IMG/VR virus record: IMGVR_UViG_3300031787_000052
Span: 1-64,000 of that record
Reading direction: 5' to 3' (one strand)
Origin: a virus
Length of the DNA stretch: 64,000 nt
Shown here: positions 56,452-64,000 of the stretch, in pieces
How positions within the stretch are numbered: the first letter of the stretch is position 1
How the letters are laid out: the number at the start of each line of letters is the position of its first letter
Notes under the pieces: generated by a model
Seen by the model: the letters and a program-made list of their open reading frames with translations, nothing else
Told to the model about the DNA's origin: nothing
Databases searched by the model: none
Translations under genes and position numbers: made by a program

Positions 56452-58926
56452 TTATACTGTAATGTTTGAAACACCGCAATTACTACATCCACTTATTGTT
56501 AAATTTGTTAATGTAAAATCATCAATAGATTCTCCTATGTAACACTTGTCTATTGAATTTCTTGTTACACTAGTTGATGTAATTAGAGACAGTGTGTCCG
56601 TCTTTGAGTATTTTACAGATGTCCAAGTTTCTGTTAAATTATTTACATAAATTACTTTCTGTTGGCAACCTGAATTTGTATTTAGAGTCGTACCTGTATC
56701 TGATACCACCGTAGATGCTGTGTAATTAAATGAATTCTTTTTCAGTAAACTACTCGTAACTAAAGTAGCTGCAGTTAATGATGGAGACCTTCTAAAGGTA
56801 TCCGTATGTATTAAATCAAAAGTTAGAACAACTCCATCGGGTAAATCAGGAGTTACCTTAATAGTCGATGTAAATTGTCTTGTAGTTACATTAGAAGCAC
56901 TTCTAGGTATTACGTTGCTTGTTTCAAGCGATACTTGGTAAATAGTAGGTCCTACAGGTCCGAACAAAGTAACCTGATTACTGTACGTATTACCTGAAGA
57001 ATCTTTTATAATTGTATTATAACTGCCAGGTCCTAATTTACTGAACAGTGGTGAAGATTTATATGTTAATCCTCCGTCTATTGAATACTGGTAGGGTGGA
57101 TATCCTCCTGAAGCCCTAAAAGTTATGTTACCGTCATTTATTATTCCGGTATCTTCTGCGGTAGTAACCGCACTACGAGTTCCTCCACCTGTAACATTTT
57201 GATTACAAGAATCTCCCAAAATATCTAAACAATAATTTGTTATTGAAGTTTGTCCCCCCGCGCTTTGAGCGGTTTGACATGGCTCTTCAATAACCCCTCC
57301 CGTTACTGTTGTCCCAACTCTTCTACATATACAAGCTCTCGCATTTACTCCTATACCTCCAGGTACAGATATCTGTGCGGGATTACCATCACAATCTGTG
57401 TAAAATGCGATTCCGGGGTAAGTACTTATTGTTCTAACCGCAATACACTCGCATTGATATCCACCAAGGGTTGTAGTTCCGTCTCTACCCTCCGTATCAT
57501 TAAATGGTATATCTCCCGTGGATGGATTATTAGTTGTTAAAGCCCCTCCTAAATTATTTCCAGAAACTAAACCGCTAGTATTACCTCCAAGTCCTCCTCC
57601 GATTACACTTCCCCCACCGCTTGTGTTGTTATTACTTCCATTGAGGGATGCTGTTCCGACTGTAGTACTTGGAGTACAATTACCTTCATATATTGTTGCA
57701 AAACTAGGTGGTGTTGTACCAGGTTGTTGCCATCCTGTTAATGGCGGTATCGATGGATTTGAATTAGTCGGATTAGTATACTTAGGATTTGTTGTAAAAT
57801 CAATTACCCATCTACCTCCATTAGTAGTTTGCCAAGTAAGAATATACGTACCATCAGAAGATTGCCATGAAGGATACCCATTAATCTGTCCTGTATAAAA
57901 TAAATCAATTACACCTTCATATAATGGGTCACCAGGACCTTTGATTTGTCTATAAGTAAAACACAAATTTCCGTAAGATGCACATTCACCTAAAATACCT
58001 ATAACAGACCCTTGATTTTGCGGGTCCAAAAATACCCACCCTGATAACGGTGTGATATCTGTTGTATAGTTTATAACATTACCTTGGGTTAGTGTGCCGT
58101 CTAATACCCAACTATTAGGGACTTGGTCTGTGGACCAATATATATTATAGTTATTATTACTTAAATACTGAGGCATACTGTTTAACAATTCCCCAGTATA
58201 TGTAAAATACATGTTAATTGTTTGTGGTGGCCTAATATTAGTCAATGTTAAGCAGAATGAAGGATAACTAGGGTCCGGGGTCGGCGTAACTGTTTGTGTA
58301 ACTGTTGGTGTGTTGGTTAATCTAGTTTCTGTAGGCACTGGAGTTGGAGCGGTTAAAGTACAAGTAGTATAAGCCGTGAAATCACCATAATAATCCACAA
58401 CAATTGAGCTATAGCTCCCAACACCTAAATTAGTTAGAAGTAATCCATTACCTCCAGTACTCCACGTAACAGTATAAGGTGGTGTTCCACCTGTGATTAT
58501 TAGTGACAAAGACCCATCAGGTATTGTCGTCAAAGTTGGATTTGCACCAACACATTGAACTCCCATTGGGAATATAACTATAGGGTCACATTCATTTCTT
58601 TTTAGTATTCCATTACCACATCTAGTATCTGAACTATAATAGATTGTAGGAGTTGGGGTTGGCACAGGTGGGAAACATCCACCAGTTGACCCTGTACACA
58701 ATGAACAACTATTATAACTGGTTAGAGTATAATTCGCATCATCTAATATGATTTCACCTGCTGGGGATGAGGAAACACTTATGGCCCTCACACATCCTGA
58801 CAAAATTAATGATTCTAAAAAATAGACCTGATTTGACGCAAAACTTGGTTGACCAATATCATTTGCCGATATGGTTGTTCCTAAATTACTACAACAAAAT
58901 TCAAAATTATAAAAATTAGCAGCCAT
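56452..58926 (-). CDS. Large adhesin-like protein with SprB-type repeats
   Basis: An 824-residue protein. The N-terminal 90 residues (FEFCCSNLGTTISANDIG, ending YNSCSLCTG) resemble the CC...YEIPG modules of the giant adhesins. Two SprB-like repeats are visible: one near 125-195 (DGSLSLIITGGTPPYTVTWS) and one near 590-665 (DGNITFRASGGYPPYQYSID). A Cys module CECIAVRTISTYPG lies near 490. A Gly/Asn/Ser-rich linker lies near 430-480. SprB repeats occur in flavobacterial gliding adhesins, so surface binding is likely. Confidence 0.65.
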   Translation of the reverse strand: MAANFYNFEFCCSNLGTTISANDIGQPSFASNQVYFLESLILSGCVRAISVSSSPAGEIILDDANYTLTSYNSCSLCTGSTGGCFPPVPTPTPTIYYSSDTRCGNGILKRNECDPIVIFPMGVQCVGANPTLTTIPDGSLSLIITGGTPPYTVTWSTGGNGLLLTNLGVGSYSSIVVDYYGDFTAYTTCTLTAPTPVPTETRLTNTPTVTQTVTPTPDPSYPSFCLTLTNIRPPQTINMYFTYTGELLNSMPQYLSNNNYNIYWSTDQVPNSWVLDGTLTQGNVINYTTDITPLSGWVFLDPQNQGSVIGILGECASYGNLCFTYRQIKGPGDPLYEGVIDLFYTGQINGYPSWQSSDGTYILTWQTTNGGRWVIDFTTNPKYTNPTNSNPSIPPLTGWQQPGTTPPSFATIYEGNCTPSTTVGTASLNGSNNNTSGGGSVIGGGLGGNTSGLVSGNNLGGALTTNNPSTGDIPFNDTEGRDGTTTLGGYQCECIAVRTISTYPGIAFYTDCDGNPAQISVPGGIGVNARACICRRVGTTVTGGVIEEPCQTAQSAGGQTSITNYCLDILGDSCNQNVTGGGTRSAVTTAEDTGIINDGNITFRASGGYPPYQYSIDGGLTYKSSPLFSKLGPGSYNTIIKDSSGNTYSNQVTLFGPVGPTIYQVSLETSNVIPRSASNVTTRQFTSTIKVTPDLPDGVVLTFDLIHTDTFRRSPSLTAATLVTSSLLKKNSFNYTASTVVSDTGTTLNTNSGCQQKVIYVNNLTETWTSVKYSKTDTLSLITSTSVTRNSIDKCYIGESIDDFTLTNLTISGCSNCGVSNITV

Positions 58927-58956
58927 TTATTTTTAAGTAATCTTTTAATTTATTCT

Positions 58957-61900
58957 TTAGGTTATACATCTCATATTAAATTCGTAATTACCCCCCGCAA
59001 AAGCCGCACAAATAGTAACAATTTCAACGTAAGTTGGGTTTGGTAAAGTTTTTGTAAACTGAAGTTTTATATCAGTATCACTTGCTAAAGAAGCCGGAGT
59101 CGGGTAATTCTCCACAACCCCTATTTGATTTCCAACCGAACCAAACAATCTTTGCGGAGTTAATGGAGCAACATCATTAGCAGTATAGCTAACATTTATT
59201 GTTCCATTTGAGGTCCAATCTGAATTAGGGAATACTTGAGTAGCATTACCGGTACCAGGAGTATAATTATATTTATTTAATTGGGTGTATTGTATAATTT
59301 CATTAATACTAATATTCAAACCCGCATTATCATTTACACCAGTCAAGAATAATGAGTCAGCAACTATGTTTCCATTCCAAATTATTTGGTGTCTAGAATT
59401 AGTACTTCCCTGTATTGTTAATTCTGCAATTCCTGTTGCAGACCCCAAATTAACTCTTGTTACAAAATAACCACCTGTTGTATTATTCAGGTTAATAAAC
59501 CCTAATGTACTATTTTGTCCACATGGTAATGTTGGTAAAACAAATTCTGGTGTGAAACAACTATTACCTTGATATAAGCTAGGGGTTATTACCGCTCCTC
59601 CGATAGAACCATATGATAATACGCTATTTGGTTGGGATAAAGTGACTTGATATATATTAGCAGCATCATCAACCAAATAAATTATAGAATTATTTACCAA
59701 ATCAGGATTAAAGAATAATCCTGAAGGAACACCTACTATAGTAGGTGTTAATTCCAATGTGAATGTAGTCGAATAATCGAAAGTACTAACGATTTTTAAG
59801 TAATAATCGACAAATGGTTCATTCAGATTATTTTGAATTAACACATAGAAGTTTCCGTCATTTCCATTAACTATACTTCCTACAACTTCTTCGAAGTTTT
59901 CTAAATTAACTTTATTTGTAACAACAGGAGATATTCCTGAAACATTTATTTCAATATATCTATTAGGTGTTACATCCGCATTTGTTGTAATTAATATATT
60001 ACCTGATTTAACTCCTATTGCATTACCAATCGCAAATCCTAAAGTTATTGTTCTATTATATAAAGCGGTAAATGGATTCAGAGTAATATCCCATTCTCTA
60101 ATTGAGGTTGAACCGGCTGATGTAGTGTACGCCCACAATTTTGTATTGGTATAGGCAATACTTGGGGTATCAAAATTATATCCATCAACACTTAATAAAG
60201 TGCTCGTATCTGAACTTAAAACATAATTATATATTTGGGATGAAGCGTCGGTATATATCATATCACATGTGTTAAATACAGGTCCTGGTATTGGTATAAC
60301 TTTACATACACAGGAAATGTCATACGAAATTTTGAAATCAACGCTTACTTCAGCACTGTTCAAACTTAATCCACTATCAGTACAACTACTTTGAAGAGTT
60401 ATACTATTTTGAGCAGGGTCTATGGTGACATTACCAATTGAATCGAAAGATGTTAAAATAGAATCTATCGTATTAAACCACAATTGGTCTGATGGATAGT
60501 CACCTAAACTGTTACTTGTATAAAATGGTTGCTCGACAACTGTCCCATCAACACTAATTACCGCAGTAAAAATAGCCTCATTTAAAATACAGTTCGTTTC
60601 ACCCGAAGTTAAATCGTAAAACCCTTCTAAAAACATATTTTGGGGTCTCTTTAAAACTGTTAAACCATTTGATACAAACTCTGTTTGGCAATAGTTATAC
60701 GTTTCATATCCACCTCTGTTATTATACCCTACCAAAGTCAATTGATGACTCAATTGGCACCCATTAGCATCGGTAATAAGAACACTATATGTTCCGGCTG
60801 AAAGATTAGTTAAATTCAAACCTGTTTGACCATTAACATTATCACTCCATTGTATATTATAAGGTGCAGGCCCTTCGGTTATATAAACCTGAATTGTTCC
60901 ATCGTTACCAAAATTTAGATTGGTTCCTGCCATAGAAAAATCAATGCTATCAGCTGCGGTTACCGTTACATTTTGTACTTGTGAACATAGTAAAGCGTCA
61001 GTTACTGTTAATTGGTAACTACCTGAAAATAAATTGTTAAATGTGACTACGGTCTGTGATGTATTACTAATTGTAGGTTGCCCTGTTAATTGATAACTTA
61101 AAGGTAAGGTAAACCCTGAAGATACTCTTGCAGATATACTACCATTACTACCATTACAGGTTGTTCCTGTGGAGGAAGTCGTTACGGTATATTTTTCAAT
61201 ATTATTAATTGTATACGTATTTGTGAAAGTACACGGACCATTTGAAATTGTTAGTGTATATGTGCCGGCGGATAGTCCTTGAAACTGATTTGAGTTCCCG
61301 TTTACTGTTTGCTGTATCGAATTACCCGATGGATAAGTAAGAGTATACGTAAATGGGGGGTTTCCTCCAATTAGTGTTATGGGGCTCAATGCTCCTGAAG
61401 AATTGTTACAAGTTGAGTTAACAACTCCAATGTTTCCTATAGTAAATCCATTTGGGGTTACAAGTGTTTGTGAAATACTAGTAGAACATAAGGCTGCGTC
61501 AGTGATTGTAATGGAATAGTTACCAGATGGTATTCCAGTTAAACTAAATGTTTCGCTAAAAGTAATTAAACTTTGTCCATTACTACCAAGATAATAATAT
61601 GGAGTTGTTCCTCCTGTAACTACTATGGTTATTTGACCATCATTACCCGAACAAGACGGTGGGATAGTAATCAATTCAGCAACCCCTATCGCCCTTACCA
61701 TACCTACTGTAACATTTTTTGATTTCCTACATCCTGTCGCATCAACTACTGTGACAGAATAATTACCATTTGATAAACCTGTTATCGAAGGTTCAATACT
61801 TCCAGTATTCCATTGATACGTGTATGGTTCGGTTCCCGTTAGGCCGGTTACGAATACTTTACCGGTGTTAGTTGTACATGGTGAATCGTTTACTATGTAA

Positions 61901-62445
61901 AAACCGTAATCAAACGGAGTTGAGGGTTTAATTATACAACTTTCAGACCTACCTGTACATCCCCCTCCGTCATTTACCACCACATAATAAGTACCTCCTG
62001 ACAAATCTCTGAAAACAAAATCATCTAAAGAAGAAACTCCTGAAGTAACATAACCTCTTGTGTTTTCATATAAAAAATATTGGGTTAATTGTAAGTTATT
62101 ATCAGTTCTTGCGGTAATCGACCCGTTTGGTGCATCACAAGTTGTATTTGCATGGTCCAATAAAGAAACACATACTCCATCAGATATTATTACGTTAACT
62201 ATTTGTCTAGTGGGTGGGACACAACTATCTGTGATTTGTAATGAATACGTGTTTGGTGTTAGATTACTTATAGTTAACTCACTTACCCCATCCCCAAAAG
62301 GGATTGGTAATGGGTCGTCAAATGGTGAAAAAAATTGGTAAAAAAACGGAGCCCTACCTTGTACCTGAAGATTGAACGCCCCAAGACCTTGGTTAGTACA
62401 ATCGCCAGTCACTGATAATCTATATGTTAAACTACATATCGCCAT
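58957..62445 (-). CDS. Large adhesin with SprB-like repeats and an eighth propeller-like module
   Basis: An 1162-residue protein. The first ~570 residues are about seven tandem ~80-residue SprB-like repeats (for example GKVFVTGLTGTEPYTYQWNT, then SNGNYSVTVVDATGCRKSK; NDGQITIVVTGGTTPYYYLG). A ~140-residue module follows and ends in SVDFKISYDISCVC, related to the C-terminus of the protein at 62445. Residues about 725-970 are a propeller-like module (CDMIYTDASSQIYNYVLSS, SIREWDITLNPFTALYNR) like those in the giant. The C-terminus is strand-rich. Start and stop overlap by one base with the upstream gene (TAATG). Confidence 0.7.
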   Translation of the reverse strand: MAICSLTYRLSVTGDCTNQGLGAFNLQVQGRAPFFYQFFSPFDDPLPIPFGDGVSELTISNLTPNTYSLQITDSCVPPTRQIVNVIISDGVCVSLLDHANTTCDAPNGSITARTDNNLQLTQYFLYENTRGYVTSGVSSLDDFVFRDLSGGTYYVVVNDGGGCTGRSESCIIKPSTPFDYGFYIVNDSPCTTNTGKVFVTGLTGTEPYTYQWNTGSIEPSITGLSNGNYSVTVVDATGCRKSKNVTVGMVRAIGVAELITIPPSCSGNDGQITIVVTGGTTPYYYLGSNGQSLITFSETFSLTGIPSGNYSITITDAALCSTSISQTLVTPNGFTIGNIGVVNSTCNNSSGALSPITLIGGNPPFTYTLTYPSGNSIQQTVNGNSNQFQGLSAGTYTLTISNGPCTFTNTYTINNIEKYTVTTSSTGTTCNGSNGSISARVSSGFTLPLSYQLTGQPTISNTSQTVVTFNNLFSGSYQLTVTDALLCSQVQNVTVTAADSIDFSMAGTNLNFGNDGTIQVYITEGPAPYNIQWSDNVNGQTGLNLTNLSAGTYSVLITDANGCQLSHQLTLVGYNNRGGYETYNYCQTEFVSNGLTVLKRPQNMFLEGFYDLTSGETNCILNEAIFTAVISVDGTVVEQPFYTSNSLGDYPSDQLWFNTIDSILTSFDSIGNVTIDPAQNSITLQSSCTDSGLSLNSAEVSVDFKISYDISCVCKVIPIPGPVFNTCDMIYTDASSQIYNYVLSSDTSTLLSVDGYNFDTPSIAYTNTKLWAYTTSAGSTSIREWDITLNPFTALYNRTITLGFAIGNAIGVKSGNILITTNADVTPNRYIEINVSGISPVVTNKVNLENFEEVVGSIVNGNDGNFYVLIQNNLNEPFVDYYLKIVSTFDYSTTFTLELTPTIVGVPSGLFFNPDLVNNSIIYLVDDAANIYQVTLSQPNSVLSYGSIGGAVITPSLYQGNSCFTPEFVLPTLPCGQNSTLGFINLNNTTGGYFVTRVNLGSATGIAELTIQGSTNSRHQIIWNGNIVADSLFLTGVNDNAGLNISINEIIQYTQLNKYNYTPGTGNATQVFPNSDWTSNGTINVSYTANDVAPLTPQRLFGSVGNQIGVVENYPTPASLASDTDIKLQFTKTLPNPTYVEIVTICAAFAGGNYEFNMRCIT

Positions 62446-64000
62446 TAATTACAACTTATTGTAAATTCTATACCTACATTTATTTCTAACAAAATACCAC
62501 TACTGTTCAATGAACATATATTATTAATCACTACAACTTCATCAGTATCTGTTAAATAGTAACTATAACCATAATTAGATAAAGACATTAGGGCTTCATT
62601 TATACCGTTATACCAATCCGAATTAGAAGGATAACTCAATCCATCTAAATTATAACCAACTCCATTAAAAAATGGGTACTGCGTTAACTGAATCCCCTGT
62701 AATCTGATGTCAACATACCAAATAGAATTTATACTATCCGAAACACATTGATTTAAACTCAATCCATTATTGGTTAAATACTTATTTACAATGTTACCTA
62801 ATATAGCGGCAAAACTTTGTATTTGACTTGAGTTCGGATTCCATGGATATAGGGAACAAGTCGCTGTTTGAACGGGACAATTATCTGTGAATATATTATC
62901 CGTAACGGTACAGGGTTTGCAGGGTATTGCAACAATCTGGCAACCAGCCTGTCTTCTCCAAACATATTTTTGTCTGTGAAAAATTGAATTTTCATATTTG
63001 ATACCTGTATTCCATAAAGTTGTTGCGGGTATCATCTGTTCAACTAGTCTAATCCAATAATCCCCCATATCCTGAACATACTCCATCATACTTTGGTAAT
63101 TGAAGTTGTTATTTTCAATTCCCACATTTTTTTGTGATTCTAGGTATCTCCAATATATTGATTCTAAAGTCGGGTATGCTCCAAAATATTGTCTGTTTCT
63201 AACATTGATTGTGTTCTGCCAAAATGTTTGAGCAAATTCAAAAAATGTTTTCTGTCTTGGTTGTGGATTAATTACCGTCCAATCGACCCCATCTCTACTC
63301 GGATACATAGTATAAGGGTCAGGATTACACCTTGTAGGTTGTACCCACCCAAGTCCTTGGTTTGCAATAGGATAATTATATTGTCTTGACATATACCACA
63401 CATCATATAACAATCCTTGTCCAGGATTCATGAATAGGTCTATGTTCTTGGCATTTAATACTAACTTTTCATTATCAACATAATAACGAGCGTTAAAGTT
63501 ACCATCTAAATTTTCTCTGAGTCCAGTTTCAGCATCAGTCCAACTCTTATTGTTATCGGGTATTTGAGTCAATTTGAAACCCATGCTCATATACGGGAAA
63601 TTTCTATATCTATCTAAATAAATTTGTCCATATGTATATGGGATTAAGCTCGTCTGATAGTCAGGATTTGCCCCTGTGAATACGCTTGTTGTTAAATTAG
63701 GTTGAGCCGGAGACCTATGTTTTGGCGTCGATTCAAACCAACCACTACCAATCTGAAAGAAGTAATTTTCTGTGTCATTAGGAGCAATCGGATATCCTTG
63801 TTCGTCAATCGGATAAGCACCTATCCCTATATTAACATCATCAATAATAAAATTGGTGGTAAACCCTGTATATTTAACCCCGAATATTGAGAACACATCT
63901 GTCGGGTCTAAAACCGCGACCTGTTCCAAATAAGTACCACCCGATATAAGAGCAAACTTTTTATCAAATTGACTTAATTTAATCTTTTGGTCCGCAACAT
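62445..64000 (-). CDS. Large structural protein, 5' end beyond window
   Basis: At least 517 residues are visible; the reading frame continues upstream past the right edge (residues before EQVAVLDPTDVFSIFG read KFALISGGTYL), so the TTG at 63929 is not the start. The chain is rich in Tyr, Asn and Pro (PYTYGQIYLDRYRNFPYMSM, LYDVWYMSRQYNYPI) with long strands, like baseplate or tail structural proteins. The last ~80 residues (YPSNSDWYNGINEALMSL ... INVGIEFTISCN) are related to the central module of the next protein. It is probably a tail/baseplate component that anchors the adhesins. Confidence 0.6.
   Translation of the reverse strand, partial: VADQKIKLSQFDKKFALISGGTYLEQVAVLDPTDVFSIFGVKYTGFTTNFIIDDVNIGIGAYPIDEQGYPIAPNDTENYFFQIGSGWFESTPKHRSPAQPNLTTSVFTGANPDYQTSLIPYTYGQIYLDRYRNFPYMSMGFKLTQIPDNNKSWTDAETGLRENLDGNFNARYYVDNEKLVLNAKNIDLFMNPGQGLLYDVWYMSRQYNYPIANQGLGWVQPTRCNPDPYTMYPSRDGVDWTVINPQPRQKTFFEFAQTFWQNTINVRNRQYFGAYPTLESIYWRYLESQKNVGIENNNFNYQSMMEYVQDMGDYWIRLVEQMIPATTLWNTGIKYENSIFHRQKYVWRRQAGCQIVAIPCKPCTVTDNIFTDNCPVQTATCSLYPWNPNSSQIQSFAAILGNIVNKYLTNNGLSLNQCVSDSINSIWYVDIRLQGIQLTQYPFFNGVGYNLDGLSYPSNSDWYNGINEALMSLSNYGYSYYLTDTDEVVVINNICSLNSSGILLEINVGIEFTISCN

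Noticed and set aside
63927-63929. TTG as start of the right-most structural gene
   Set aside because: The frame is open to the window edge with protein-like sequence, so the gene is partial rather than starting there.
1-64000. tRNA genes, rRNA genes, integrase/att sites, insertion sequences
   Set aside because: Intergenic gaps are too short for most of these, and no cloverleaf, transposase or recombinase pattern was noticed; a dedicated covariance-model search would be the decisive test.

Overview
The window looks like about 64 kb of a large, AT-rich tailed phage (or a closely related provirus) of a Bacteroidota host, probably a flavobacterium-like one. Phage evidence: T4-type Mre11/Rad50-like recombination subunits, a phage-type primase, a RuvC-like nuclease, a PD-(D/E)XK exonuclease, lysis enzymes, a spanin-like overlapping pair, tail-fibre paralogues and dense packing with many 1-4 bp stop/start overlaps. 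Bacteroidota evidence: four matches to the TTTG-N19/20-TAnnTTTG promoter, an Hc1-type histone-like protein, a primary-type sigma factor close to Bacteroidota RpoD, and SprB-like repeats. No tRNA, integrase, CRISPR array or insertion sequence was recognised. TGA and TAA act as normal stops.

Layout. (1) About 0-8.5 kb, mostly minus strand: a virion-like protein cut by the left edge, a beta-class DNA methyltransferase, a DUF3310 protein, small proteins, a putative packaged protein, a glutaredoxin/thioredoxin pair and a PcfJ-like protein. (2) 8.6-15.9 kb: two peptidoglycan hydrolases on the plus strand (SLT transglycosylase; peptidoglycan-binding plus cysteine-amidase-like endolysin), a membrane HExxH protein, a DUF932 protein, a leucine-rich-repeat protein, Dam methylase and DnaJ. 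(3) 15.9-25.3 kb: many small proteins, the Hc1-like protein, two probable virion proteins, a lysis-like cluster (spanin-like pair, degenerate amidase, membrane proteins), then the phage sigma factor and its operon partner. (4) 25.3-29.7 kb: Rad50-like (gp46) and Mre11-like (gp47) genes with small partners. (5) 29.7-50.6 kb: an adhesin/tail-fibre locus on the minus strand, with two paralogous fibres and three Pro-Thr-rich modular proteins of 3782, 1481 and 757 residues. (6) 50.7-54.0 kb: a small DNA-metabolism island (primase, ParB-like protein, exonuclease, a second SLT enzyme, RuvC-like nuclease). (7) 54.0-64.0 kb: four further large structural or adhesin proteins, two with SprB-like repeats; the last runs off the right edge.

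How it may work together. The sigma factor and two promoter classes suggest temporal control. Host-type TTTG/TAnnTTTG promoters precede regulatory and DNA-modification genes. A TATTTATA element lies 4-22 bp upstream of many lysis and virion-like genes. A recurring N-terminal leader (T/N-E-S-E/D-L, then an amphipathic stretch ending IxE/LxE-Q) on otherwise unrelated proteins looks like a T4-style capsid-targeting peptide. The most striking region is the modular adhesin kit: seven related beta-propeller-like modules in one protein and an eighth in another, Cys-rich mini-domains, a terminal von Willebrand A domain and a PA14-like jelly roll, joined by TPT linkers whose DNA contains 30-bp in-frame tandem repeats. 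It looks suited to recombining receptor-binding modules.
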